Below, piece by piece: positions 35,104 to 42,728 of a stretch of DNA of 64,000 bases. Origin of the DNA: Streptomyces sp. NBC_01244 (GTDB lineage Bacteria; Actinomycetota; Actinomycetes; Streptomycetales; Streptomycetaceae); assembly GCF_035987325.1 (NCBI RefSeq), contig NZ_CP108488.1, positions 2,046,001-2,110,000 on the forward strand, read 5' to 3'. A program made the translations under genes and the position numbers. Position 1 is the first letter of the stretch; every line of letters begins with the position of its first letter. The notes below the pieces were generated by a model that made no database searches, was not told where the DNA came from, and saw only the letters and a list, made by a program, of their open reading frames with translations.

Positions 35104-35585
35104 CGGAGAACCGCCTTGAAGGTCTCGTAGTGGTCGTCCGTGTAGAAGAACTCCCCGCCCCCACCGGTCACGATCCGCCGGGCCCCACGGTCCCGCTCAC
35201 CGGGCGTCTTCACGGTGAACTCGTGGTAGTAGCCGCGCTTCTTCTGCGGCAGGACCTTCTCGAAGTTGCCGAAGACGGTCCCGTCCTGCCGGTACTGGTA
35301 CGGCCCGCCCTTGTCGATCAGCGCAAGGACGTCCCGGGCCTGCTGCGGCAATGCCGAGGCCCGTACCGTCGCCATCCCCTTCGCCCATCCGGGCGTCGGC
35401 ACAGCGGAACTCGCCGCCCCGCTCGGGGCAACGTCAACGCCGGAGCCGGCGCTCGCGCTCGTACTGGTGGCCGCGGCAGGCGCGGGTTTCTTCCCGCTGC
35501 AACCCACCGCACCGACCAGCGCCGCGCAGAGGAACACGGCCCCCAGCACACGCAGCAACGATCGGGGCACGTTCCGAAAGATCAT
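35100..35585 (-). CDS. Guanyl-specific ribonuclease (RNase Sa/barnase superfamily), predicted lipoprotein
   Basis: The product is 161 aa. The N-terminus is a signal peptide (RSLLRVLGAVFLCAALVGAV) ending in a lipobox-like AVGC with Cys29. A Ser/Ala/Pro-rich spacer (30-70) follows, then an RNase N1/T1 domain (about 72-160) very close to Streptomyces RNase Sa: ASALPQQARDVLALI, GYYHEFTVKTPG, GARRIVTGG, TDDHYETF. The catalytic set is Glu122, Arg137 and His152. RNase Sa proteins are secreted free; this one is probably anchored outside the membrane. Barstar follows directly. A role as antibacterial or self-regulating RNase is inference. Confidence 0.88.
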   Translation of the reverse strand: MIFRNVPRSLLRVLGAVFLCAALVGAVGCSGKKPAPAAATSTSASAGSGVDVAPSGAASSAVPTPGWAKGMATVRASALPQQARDVLALIDKGGPYQYRQDGTVFGNFEKVLPQKKRGYYHEFTVKTPGERDRGARRIVTGGGGEFFYTDDHYETFKAVLR

Positions 35586-35634
35586 GCACCGATCGTGCCA
35601 AATATCCGATTCGCCCGCGAATCGCGCGATGGCT

Positions 35635-35859
35635 TCAGAGGGCGGCCATCTTGGTGTACGGACTCAGGATGCGCTTACGGACCTCAGGCCCGAATTCAAC
35701 GAGGACAGCGATCCCCTCCTCAACGGCGACGACACGGCCGAGGCCGTGCTCATCGTGAGTAACCCGGTCGCCGACGCTGAAGTGCCGGAGCGGCGCTTCC
35801 ACGGGGGCCTTGAACGGGCTGGACGGCAGGTGGCGGCGAGGTACTGCGGACTTTGTCAT
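35635..35859 (-). CDS. Small conserved hypothetical protein with beta-rich (CarD/Tudor-like) segment
   Basis: The product is 74 aa. The core, HFSVGDRVTHDEHGLGRVVAVEEGIAVLVEFG, reads like the small beta barrel found in CarD/RNAP-interacting and UvrD C-terminal domains (GDRVxHxxxGxGxV). The rest is basic. The start at 35859 is chosen because the extension upstream is atypical; the ribosome site is weak. Similar small proteins are widespread in streptomycetes without known function. Confidence 0.65.
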   Translation of the reverse strand: MTKSAVPRRHLPSSPFKAPVEAPLRHFSVGDRVTHDEHGLGRVVAVEEGIAVLVEFGPEVRKRILSPYTKMAAL

Positions 35860-35995
35860 TGCACCCAGTATGCGCCCAGCAGGCCGCCCAACGGTCCGCC
35901 GTTCGGATCTCAATTACGGCACCATCCGCATCGGCGAACATCACGTGCCCGCGTTTGACCGGCATTCGTCCGGACAATCGGACCAATCCGAACAA

Positions 35996-37018
35996 TCACT
36001 CGTCGGGGTCGGCCCGCTCCAGCGCCGGCCGCAAACCGGGCTCCGATTCGGTCAGCAGGTAGTCCGCGACGGCAGTGTCGGTGACCAGGCTCGTCACGAG
36101 CCCCGAGCGCAGCACCGCCCCGATCGCGGACGCCTTGCGCAGCCCGCCGGCGATGGCGACGACCTCGGGGATCCGGCGCAGCCGGTCGGCCTCCACGGTG
36201 ATGCACCGCTCGCCAAGGTCCCGCCCGACCCGACGCCCCTCGGCGTCGAACAGGTGGGCGGACATTTCGGCGGCGACGCCCAGCGAGGCGTAGTGCGCCC
36301 GCTCCTCGTCGCTCAGCATGTCGTGGACGGTCGAGATGCCCGGCTCCCAGGACCCGATGGAGACGGCGGCGACCGTCACCTTGTCGAAGTACTCGAAGGC
36401 CCGGGCGATCCCCGTCTGGTTCCGCAGGGCGGCCGCGGTGGCCGGATCGGGCAGCAGCATCGGCGCGTAGATCGGGTGCGCGTCCCCGCCCGACACCTGC
36501 GCGGCCCTGCGCACGGCCTCCACGGAGCCGCGCTCGGCCGTACCGGCGTCGTACACGCCCGTCAGCTGGACGACGGTGCAGGGAGGCAGCCGGTGCAGGG
36601 AGGCGGCCATGTGGATGGTCGACCGCCCCCACGCGAGGCCGAGCACGTCCCCCTCGTTGACGAGCTCACCCAGCAGATCGGCGGCCACGGCACCCAGGTT
36701 CTCCGGGTCCGGCGCGTCCTCGGTGGCATCGGCGGGGGACTCCACGACCACGGCGTGCCGCAGCCCGTACCGGGCGCGCAGCGCGTCGGACCGCTCCGCG
36801 TCCAGCTCGGCCGGCACGCGGATCTCGATGCGTACGAGGTCGCGCTCCAGGGCGGTCTCCAGGACCCGGGCCACCTTGAAGCGGCTCACGCCGAACTCCT
36901 CGGCGATCTGGATCTTGGACTTCCCCTCCAGGTAGAAGCGGCGCGCCATGGCCGCCGCCTGCACCAGCTCCGCGGGTCCCATCCGCAGGGCTGACCGTCC
37001 CGCCGACATTGCAGACAC
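35996..37018 (-). CDS. SorC/DeoR-type sugar-responsive transcriptional regulator
   Basis: The product is 340 aa. The N-terminal HTH is KSKIQIAEEFGVSRFKVARVLETAL. The effector domain (about 80-335) is the SorC sugar-phosphate-binding fold, with NEGDVLGLAWGRSTIHMAASL and TDTAVADYLL. GTG 37018 is preferred because GAGGAG lies just upstream; a start at GTG 37042 would run into a tandem 14-bp repeat that looks like an operator. Rpe lies 105 bp upstream on the same strand, so a pentose-phosphate or related sugar signal is plausible. Confidence 0.87.
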   Translation of the reverse strand: MSAMSAGRSALRMGPAELVQAAAMARRFYLEGKSKIQIAEEFGVSRFKVARVLETALERDLVRIEIRVPAELDAERSDALRARYGLRHAVVVESPADATEDAPDPENLGAVAADLLGELVNEGDVLGLAWGRSTIHMAASLHRLPPCTVVQLTGVYDAGTAERGSVEAVRRAAQVSGGDAHPIYAPMLLPDPATAAALRNQTGIARAFEYFDKVTVAAVSIGSWEPGISTVHDMLSDEERAHYASLGVAAEMSAHLFDAEGRRVGRDLGERCITVEADRLRRIPEVVAIAGGLRKASAIGAVLRSGLVTSLVTDTAVADYLLTESEPGLRPALERADPDE

Positions 37019-37036
37019 CGCGTTCTCCTCACTGCT

Positions 37037-37064
37037 GTTCACACTCTCGTGTTCACACTCTCGA
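37037..37064. promoter_or_regulatory. Tandem 14-bp repeat upstream of the SorC-type regulator, possible operator
   Basis: GTTCACACTCTCGT at 37037-37050 is repeated as GTTCACACTCTCGA at 37051-37064. Further GTTCA motifs lie at 37071, about 37110 and about 37130. Direct repeats are a usual binding layout for SorC/DeoR-type regulators, so autoregulation is likely. Confidence 0.45.
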
Positions 37065-37147
37065 CTCGCCGTTCATCCTGTCAGATCCGACGGCCGTTGA
37101 TCAGCCTGGACAGCTCCCGTTCACCGAGCTGTTCACCAAGCCTTGGT

Positions 37148-37834
37148 TCAGTGGTTGCAAGCCCAGGGCGCAGCGGCGATCGCCGCACCCGCCTGGTCAC
37201 GCAGCGTGCGTACGGCTGCCGCCGGATCGACCGCTCCGTAGACCGCGCTGCCCGCCACGAACACGTCCGCGCCGGCCTCCGCGCACCGCTCGATGGTCGT
37301 GGCGGAGACCCCTCCGTCGACCTGCAGCCACAGCTCCAGGCCGTGCTTGGAGATCAGCTCCCGGGTCCGGCGGATCTTGGGCAGCATGATGTCGAGGAAG
37401 GGCTGACCGCCGAAGCCGGGCTCCACGGTCATGATCAACAGCATGTCGAGCTCGGGAAGGATGTCCTCGTACTGCTCGATCGGCGTCGCGGGCTTCAGCG
37501 CCATGGACGCCCGCGCCCCCTTGGCCCGGATCTCCCGCGCGAGCCGCACGGGCGCGGCGGCGGCCTCGGCGTGAAAGGTCACGGAGCCGGCACCGGCCTC
37601 GATGTACTGGGGGGCCCAGCGGTCGGGGTCCTCGATCATGAGGTGCAGATCGAGCGGGATGTCCGTGGCCCGGCTCAGCGACTCCACGATCGGCACGCCG
37701 AGGGTGAGGTTCGGGACGAAGTGGTTGTCCATGACGTCGACATGCAGCCAGTCGGCCCCCTGAACGGCCTTCGCCTCTTCGGCGAGCCGGGCGAAGTCGG
37801 CGGACAAGATGCTGGGATTGATCTGAACGGCCAT
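37148..37834 (-). CDS. rpe: Ribulose-phosphate 3-epimerase
   Basis: The product is 228 aa, a complete TIM barrel. It shows [13 protein letters not shown], the metal ligands in [36 protein letters not shown] and [10 protein letters not shown], ending VAGSAVYGA. It interconverts ribulose 5-phosphate and xylulose 5-phosphate in the cytoplasm. It lies upstream of the SorC-type regulator. Between it and the VOC gene are low-complexity GGTGGTGGG sequence and the left arm of a large inverted repeat. Confidence 0.95.
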   Translation of the reverse strand: MAVQINPSILSADFARLAEEAKAVQGADWLHVDVMDNHFVPNLTLGVPIVESLSRATDIPLDLHLMIEDPDRWAPQYIEAGAGSVTFHAEAAAAPVRLAREIRAKGARASMALKPATPIEQYEDILPELDMLLIMTVEPGFGGQPFLDIMLPKIRRTRELISKHGLELWLQVDGGVSATTIERCAEAGADVFVAGSAVYGAVDPAAAVRTLRDQAGAAIAAAPWACNH

Positions 37835-37919
37835 GCCCCAAGCGTGCCATGCCGCCAACGCCTTCCGGCCACTACCCCGGAACTGGGGGTGGAGGGCGGG
37901 AGCGGGGGTGGTGGTGGGC

Positions 37920-38247
37920 GTGCTTGTGCTGCGGGTGGGGTGGTGGCTTTGACAGTGGTTCGGGGGGCGTCCCGGTAGGGAAGTGTGGGGAGGAGCGGCC
38001 TCGTCTGACATGCGCAGCCCCCAAGGGCCGGTGGTCATCTGGACACGGCCCCGGCAGGACCGTGACCTCGGCCGGTACGAACGCGCGGGGCGATCAGAGC
38101 ATCCAGGACCGGGCGCCTGAACACCCTTCCCGTGACCGTCGGCCGCCACCATGAGCGAGAGAGTGACGAGAAGGGCTTCAGGGTCGGTGGGCCCGACAGA
38201 TCGCTACACACTCCCACTCGGCCAAGCGACTACCGACCGTCCGTGGC
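37920..38247 (+). repeat. Left arm of a large inverted repeat flanking the VOC gene
   Basis: Two blocks are present: 37920-37977 (58 bp) is the exact reverse complement of 39460-39517, and 37978-38247 (270 bp) is the reverse complement of 39043-39312 with three mismatches. The arm is intact here but interrupted by 147 bp on the right. It contains short open frames but no protein I recognise. The near identity implies recent duplication or continuing gene conversion. Confidence 0.95.
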
Positions 38248-38268
38248 CGAGGGGCGAAGAGGGAAGGA

Positions 38269-38315
38269 ACTAATCAAGTTTGACTAGTTGAGATGCTGGT
38301 TCTACGGTCGGAGGA
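38269..38315 (+). promoter_or_regulatory. Sigma-70-type promoter with overlapping palindromic operator, leaderless transcript
   Basis: A 20-bp palindrome, ACTAATCAAG TTTGACTAGT (38269-38288), has one mismatch per half and is AT-rich against its surroundings. A -35 TTGACT (38280-38285), a 17-bp spacer and a -10 TACGGT (38303-38308) place the start of transcription at about the ATG at 38315, so the mRNA is probably leaderless. A repressor bound to the palindrome would cover the -35. Confidence 0.6.
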
Positions 38316-39022
38316 TGAACGAGAAACTAGCCGCGATGCTCCCCTGCAGGTCCATCCCTGAGACAGTCGACTTCTACAAGGCCATAGGTTTCGAGGTCAC
38401 GTTCTACCAAGAACGTCCGTACGCCTATGCCGTCGTGCAGCACGGTGAAGTCGAGTTGCAGTTCGCGGCATTGAAAGGCTTCGAGCCGGCCGCTTCGTAC
38501 GGCGCGTGCTACATCACGACGGACGACGTCGATGGCTTGTACGCGAAGTTCCGCAAGGGACTGAAGCAAGAACTCGGCAGGATCCCGACCCGTGGCCTCC
38601 CCCGGATCGGTCCGCTGAAGGACACCACCTACGGGATGCGGCAGTTCATCATGGCCGACCCGGGCGGCAACAGCATTCGCATCGGCCAACCGATCAGCGA
38701 AGACTTCCACCACTCACCGGTTCCGAAGGAACCGGTGGCCAAAGCCCTCCACATGGCCTCACTCCTCGGGGATTCCAAAGAGGACTACGCAGCCGCCGCC
38801 AAGATCCTCGACCGCCTCCTCTCCTCCGACGTGCCTCCCCCGTCCCGCGTCAAAGCCCTGATCCTCCGCGCCGCCATGGCCGTCCACCTGGGCGACACCC
38901 CTCTAGCCGCCCGCCTCCTGTCCGAGGCCGACCAGATCCCCCTCCCGGCCACCGACCGCATCTCCCTGGCCGACGATCTCCTCCGCGCCGAGGATCTCCG
39001 CGACAACCTCTCCGATAGTTGA
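38315..39022 (+). CDS. VOC-fold protein with C-terminal helical domain, carried between inverted repeats
   Basis: The product is 235 aa. Residues 1-130 are a bleomycin-resistance/glyoxalase-like domain (LPCRSIPETVDFYKAIGFEV, VELQFAALKGFE, FIMADPGGNSIRIGQP). Residues 140-230 form a helical repeat-like domain (AKALHMASLLGDSKEDYAAAAKIL, RAAMAVHLGDTPLAARLL). The gene uses rarer Streptomyces codons (CTA, ATA, TTG, AAA) more than its neighbours do, suggesting transfer. A drug- or carbonyl-binding resistance function is likely from the fold but not proven. It is bounded on both sides by 328-bp inverted repeats. Confidence 0.82.
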   Translation: MNEKLAAMLPCRSIPETVDFYKAIGFEVTFYQERPYAYAVVQHGEVELQFAALKGFEPAASYGACYITTDDVDGLYAKFRKGLKQELGRIPTRGLPRIGPLKDTTYGMRQFIMADPGGNSIRIGQPISEDFHHSPVPKEPVAKALHMASLLGDSKEDYAAAAKILDRLLSSDVPPPSRVKALILRAAMAVHLGDTPLAARLLSEADQIPLPATDRISLADDLLRAEDLRDNLSDS

Positions 39023-39042
39023 CAGAAGACCTCCCTAGATCA

Positions 39043-39517
39043 GCCACGGACGGTCGGTAGTCGCTTGGCCGAGTGGGAGTGTGTAGCAATCTGTCGCGCC
39101 CACCGACCCTGAAGCCCTTCTCGTCACTCTCTCGCTCATGGTGGCGGTCGACGGTCACGGGAAGGGTGTTCAGGCGCCCGGTCCTGGATGCTCTGATCGC
39201 CCCGCGCGTTCGTACCGGCCGAGGTCACGGTCCTGCCGGGGCCGTGTCCAGATGACCACCGGCCCTTGGGGGCTGCGCATGTCAGACGAGGCCGCTCCTC
39301 CCCACACTTCCCTCCCGGCCGTTCCCCGGGGGGATCCCGGAAGTCTTGTGGCTTTTCGGCGTGGGTCGGTCGGTCAAGGGTGGCCGAAGGCCATCGCGAA
39401 GCGACGCGACCGAAGGGAGCGCCCTTGAGGGACCGGCCCACGCCGAAAGAACACTGGACTACCGGGACGCCCCCCGAACCACTGTCAAAGCCACCACCCC
39501 ACCCGCAGCACAAGCAC
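39043..39517 (-). repeat. Right arm of the large inverted repeat, interrupted by 147 bp
   Basis: 39043-39312 pairs with 37978-38247 and 39460-39517 pairs with 37920-37977. The segment 39313-39459 has no counterpart in the left arm. The outer end stops 2 bp before the TGA of the WYL regulator gene (39520-39522). Confidence 0.95.
39352..39449. mobile_element. 98-bp palindromic (MITE-like) element inside the right arm
   Basis: It has about 28-bp imperfect terminal inverted repeats, CTTTTCGGCGTGGGTCGGTC at the left and GGACCGGCCCACGCCGAAAG at the right. A central part also carries small palindromes (TGGCCGAAGGCCA). It encodes nothing. It accounts for most of the extra 147 bp of the right arm. 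No clear target duplication is seen, so mobility is not established; it could be a miniature inverted-repeat element or a structured intergenic repeat. Confidence 0.45.
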
Positions 39518-39519
39518 AC

Positions 39520-40542
39520 TCACCCGCAGCCCACCGCCCCCTCCTCGCTCCCCCCCGCCCCCCGAGGCAACCCCCCATAGCGTGCCGCGACCGCCGCAGC
39601 CCGGTCGTGCAGCAACGTGCGCAACGACTGCGGGGCCAGGGCTTCCCCGTCCATGCCGAGCTGCCACAGGGCCCACTGGGCATGTCGTGAATCCTGGAAG
39701 GTCACCTCCAGGCGCAGCCAGCCGTCCGCGTCTGCGTCGGGCTCTTCCGCACGGACCGCCAGTGCGGTGTTCAGCAGGTCTTCCCGCCGCGCCGGGTTCA
39801 CCCGGACCAGCACGACGATGTGGTCGCCGCCGGAGAGGAACTGCGCGGAGCGTTCCCGCCAGATCCGGTCCAGGTCGACCCGGTTCGGTCGCTGTGCCGC
39901 TTCGGGGAGTTCCTCGGCGGCCAGCACGCGCGACAGCCGGTAGGTGCGGTCCTCGCCGGACTTCGTGGCCAGCAAGTAGCCCCGGTCCCGTACGGTGACC
40001 AGCCCGATCGGGTCCACCGTGCGCCACTGTGGCGGCTCGCCCGTGGCCGCGTACTGGATCCGCAGCTTGTGTCCGGCGAGCACCGCGCGCCGGACCTCGA
40101 CCATCGTGGTTCCGGGCACCTCCTCGGCGACGAGCCGGCGCGAGAGCAGATCGGCCTCCGGGTCCACGAGAAATCGCTGGGCCGCGTCGCTCGCCGTGGC
40201 CCGGTGGCTCTCGGGCAGTGCGTCGACCACCTTGCGCATCGCCGAAGCGAGCGCCGAGCCCAGGCCGAACACCTGCTCGCCGCGCCCCGACCCGGCGGCC
40301 AGCAGGGCAAGGGTCTCTTCGTGGTTCAGGCCGGTGAGCTCGGTCCGGAATCCGGGAGACAGCGCGAAACCACCGTGTCGGCCGCGTTCCGCGTAGACCG
40401 GCACCCCGGCAGCCGACAGCGCCTCGATGTCGCGCAGCACCGTACGGGTGGACACCTCCAGCTCGCGGGCCAGCGTGTCCGCAGTCAGCCGACCGCGCTG
40501 ACGCAACAGCAGCACCAGCGAGACCAACCGGTCTGCGCGCAT
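39520..40542 (-). CDS. YafY-type transcriptional regulator with HTH and WYL domains
   Basis: The product is 340 aa. The N-terminal HTH is RADRLVSLVLLLRQRGRLTADTLARELEVSTRTVLRDI. A WYL ligand-binding domain lies at about 135-210 (LRIQYAATGEPPQWRTVDPIGLVTVRDRGYLLA), with a WCX extension to about 320. The ATG at 40542 has no ribosome site; instead GATAAT (40551-40556) sits 8 nt upstream, so translation is probably leaderless. It is divergent from the RidA-like gene, with a perfect palindrome between them. Transcriptional control of itself and the RidA gene is likely. Confidence 0.87.
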   Translation of the reverse strand: MRADRLVSLVLLLRQRGRLTADTLARELEVSTRTVLRDIEALSAAGVPVYAERGRHGGFALSPGFRTELTGLNHEETLALLAAGSGRGEQVFGLGSALASAMRKVVDALPESHRATASDAAQRFLVDPEADLLSRRLVAEEVPGTTMVEVRRAVLAGHKLRIQYAATGEPPQWRTVDPIGLVTVRDRGYLLATKSGEDRTYRLSRVLAAEELPEAAQRPNRVDLDRIWRERSAQFLSGGDHIVVLVRVNPARREDLLNTALAVRAEEPDADADGWLRLEVTFQDSRHAQWALWQLGMDGEALAPQSLRTLLHDRAAAVAARYGGLPRGAGGSEEGAVGCG

Positions 40543-40562
40543 GCAAAAACATTATCGGAATA

Positions 40563-40581
40563 CACGACAGAGGGTGTCGTG
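40563..40581. promoter_or_regulatory. Perfect palindrome CACGACA-N5-TGTCGTG, probable operator of the WYL regulator
   Basis: Seven-base arms are separated by GAGGG. It covers the expected -35 region of the WYL regulator promoter (-10 GATAAT at 40551-40556) and is about 120 bp upstream of the RidA-like gene, so it could control both. Confidence 0.55.
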
Positions 40582-40631
40582 ATTCGCTGCGAGGCTCGTC
40601 AACAGAACAACCGGCGGCGCCAACGGGGCCA

Positions 40632-40692
40632 CCGCACCCCCACCCCCACGCACGCACCCACACCACGCACCCACACCACCACCCACCCGATG
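40632..40692 (+). repeat. CACCC/CACACC low-complexity tract in the RidA-like gene leader
   Basis: Runs of CACCC and CCACAC make up almost all of the 60 bp before the ribosome site GGAGA. The strand bias (nearly no G) is extreme. It could be an unstructured leader or simple-sequence expansion. Confidence 0.6.
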
Positions 40693-40702
40693 GAGACCAG
40701 AC

Positions 40703-41104
40703 ATGGCAATGCAACGAACCGCAGTCAACCCGGTGACCTGGTCGGTCGACATGGGCTTCAACCAGGGCGAGGTCGTCTCCGGCCAGACCCGGACCCTGTA
40801 CCTCTCGGGGCAGACCGCGATGAACGCGGACGGCAAGCCCGAGCACGACGGGGACATGGCGGCGCAGTTGGCGCTGAGCATCGACAACGTGGAGGCCGTG
40901 CTCGCCGAGGCAGGCATGTCCCTGGCGAATCTCGTCCGCCTCAACGTCTACACGACCGACGTCGACGTGCTCTTCCGGCACTACGGCGTGCTGGCGGCGC
41001 GGCTGGGCGCCGCCGGGGTGGCGCCGACCACCACCATGCTCGGCGTGACGCGGCTGGCGATCCCCGGCCAGCTGGTCGAGCTGGAGGGAACCGCCGTCGC
41101 GTAA
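40703..41104 (+). CDS. RidA/YjgF family protein
   Basis: The product is 133 aa with the trimeric RidA fold: LYLSGQTAMNADGKPEHDGDMAAQLALSIDNVEAVLAEAG, then LVRLNVYTTDVDVLFRHY, ending TMLGVTRLAIPGQLVELEGTAVA. Archetypal RidA proteins deaminate reactive enamines/imines, using an arginine at about the position of R in GVTRLAIPG. The start ATG 40703 follows GGAGA. It is divergent from the WYL regulator, a common pairing. Confidence 0.85.
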   Translation: MAMQRTAVNPVTWSVDMGFNQGEVVSGQTRTLYLSGQTAMNADGKPEHDGDMAAQLALSIDNVEAVLAEAGMSLANLVRLNVYTTDVDVLFRHYGVLAARLGAAGVAPTTTMLGVTRLAIPGQLVELEGTAVA

Positions 41105-41112
41105 CGCGACCT

Positions 41113-41149
41113 CGGCTACCCGGCTACCCGGCTGCCCGGCTACCCGGTC
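41113..41149. repeat. Octamer tandem repeat CGGCTACC at the rsmB end
   Basis: CGGCTACC is repeated four times (one unit with a single change). It overlaps the rsmB stop codon on the minus strand and fills the short convergent gap with the RidA-like gene. Confidence 0.7.
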
Positions 41150-42588
41150 CGGCGGATCAGCGCCAGGTACATCGCGTCCGTCCCGTGCAGGTGCGGCCAC
41201 AGCTGTACGTCCGGGCCGTCGCCCAGGGCCGGGACCTCCTGCATGTACGGGCGTGCGTCGATCAGTTCCGCCGCGATCGGGGCCGCACCCGCGCCCCGTC
41301 CCTTCAGCACGTCCTCCACGACCACCCGGGTCTCCGCCAGGTGCGGGGAGCACGTCGCGTAGCCCACGACGCCGCCCACCCGGACGGCCGACAGGGCTTC
41401 GCGCAGCAGCCCGCGCTGGAGCGGCGCGAAGCTCTCCAGGTCCTCCGGCCGGCGGCGCCAGCGCGCCTCCGGCCGGCGGCGCAGTGCGCCCAGGCCGGAG
41501 CAGGGCACGTCCATCAGGACGCGGTCGAAGGAACCCGGCAGCCACGGCGGGCGCGTTCCGTCGGCCGTGATGACCTGGTACGGGCCGGGGTTGCCGGCGA
41601 GCGCCCGCTCGACCAGCCGGGCACGGTGGGGCTGCTTCTCGGAGGCCAGCAGGAACGCCCCTCGCTGGGCGGCGAGCGCGGCGAGCAGCGCCGCCTTGCC
41701 GCCCGGGCCCGCGCAGCCGTCCAGCCAGCGCTCGTCGCGGCCCTCGACCGGGACGGCCGCCAGGGCCATCGCCACCAGCTGGCTGCCTTCGTCCTGGACA
41801 CCGGCGCGGCCTTCGCGCACCGCCTCCAGGGCGCCCGGTTCGCCACCCTCGGCCATCCTGACCGCGTACGGGGACCAGCGCCCGGGCAGCGCCGAGTCCT
41901 CGCCCACCGCTTCCAGCAGCTCCTGTGCGGTGGACCGCCCGGGCCGCGCCACCAGCGTGACCTCGGGCCGCTCGTTGTCGGCCTCCAGCAGGTCCTCGAT
42001 CCCGGCGCGGCCGCCGCCCAGCGAATCCCACAGGGCGCTGACGACCCACCTCGGGTGCGAGTGGAACACCGCGAGGTGCTCCTCCGCGTCGTCCTCGTAC
42101 GGCGGGGCGACCTTCTCCAGCCACCCCTCCAGGTCATGCGCGGAGATCTTCCGCAGCACCGCGTTGACGAACTTCGCCCGCCCGTCGCCGAGCACCACCC
42201 GGGCCAGCTCCACGCTCGCGGACACCGCCGCGTGCGTGGGAATCCGCGTCCCGAGCAGCTGGTGCGCGCCGAGCGAGAGCACGTCGAGCACCGGCGGGTC
42301 GACCTCGCGCAGCGGCCGGTCGATGCAGGCCTTGATGACCGCGTCGTACGTGCCCTGGCGGCGCAGGGTCCCGTACACGAGCTCGGTGGCCAGCGCAGCG
42401 TCCCGCGCCTGGAAGGTCTCGTCCTTGCGGGCCTTCTTCAGCAGCGGGGGCAGCACGAGGTTCGCGTACGCGTCACGCTCGTCCACCGCCCGCAGCACCT
42501 CGAAGGCCAACATCCGGACGGGGTCCTTCTTGGGCCTGCGGTACGGCTTGGCCGTCTTGGCCGGCTTGCTACGAGGCTGCTCGCTCAC
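41140..42588 (-). CDS. rsmB: 16S rRNA (cytosine-C5)-methyltransferase RsmB-like
   Basis: The product is 482 aa. The N-terminal NusB-like RNA-binding domain (about 20-155) is followed by a SAM-dependent m5C methyltransferase. The SAM site is LDGCAGPGGKAALLAAL; motif IV is DVPCSGLGALRRRPE, with the first catalytic Cys; motif VI is GYATCSPHLAET, with the nucleophile Cys. It methylates 16S rRNA at C967 (E. coli numbering) in homologues. GTG 42588 with GGAG 10 nt upstream is chosen. It follows fmt by about 140 bp that hold simple repeats. Confidence 0.93.
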   Translation of the reverse strand: MSEQPRSKPAKTAKPYRRPKKDPVRMLAFEVLRAVDERDAYANLVLPPLLKKARKDETFQARDAALATELVYGTLRRQGTYDAVIKACIDRPLREVDPPVLDVLSLGAHQLLGTRIPTHAAVSASVELARVVLGDGRAKFVNAVLRKISAHDLEGWLEKVAPPYEDDAEEHLAVFHSHPRWVVSALWDSLGGGRAGIEDLLEADNERPEVTLVARPGRSTAQELLEAVGEDSALPGRWSPYAVRMAEGGEPGALEAVREGRAGVQDEGSQLVAMALAAVPVEGRDERWLDGCAGPGGKAALLAALAAQRGAFLLASEKQPHRARLVERALAGNPGPYQVITADGTRPPWLPGSFDRVLMDVPCSGLGALRRRPEARWRRRPEDLESFAPLQRGLLREALSAVRVGGVVGYATCSPHLAETRVVVEDVLKGRGAGAAPIAAELIDARPYMQEVPALGDGPDVQLWPHLHGTDAMYLALIRRTG

Positions 42589-42609
42589 GTGAAAGGTGCT
42601 CCGGGGGTT

Positions 42610-42725
42610 ACGGGAAGAACTGCAAGAACCGAAGTACAAGGAACCAGGAACCAGGAACTACAAACCAGGAACCACGCACTACGGACTACGCACACGGACT
42701 ACGGACTACGGACTACTCACTACGA
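42610..42725. repeat. Short tandem repeats between fmt and rsmB
   Basis: GGAACCA/CAGGAAC-type heptamers at about 42638-42675 are followed by ACTACGG/GGACTAC heptamers at about 42676-42724. The whole 116 bp is much less GC-rich than the rest of the window and looks like slippage-expanded intergenic DNA. Confidence 0.7.
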
Positions 42726-42728
42726 AAA

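Noticed and set aside
37979..38217. Small open frames within the inverted repeat arms as genes
   Set aside because: Several frames of 60-100 codons exist on both strands, none with a ribosome site or recognisable domain; the conservation between arms is at the DNA level.
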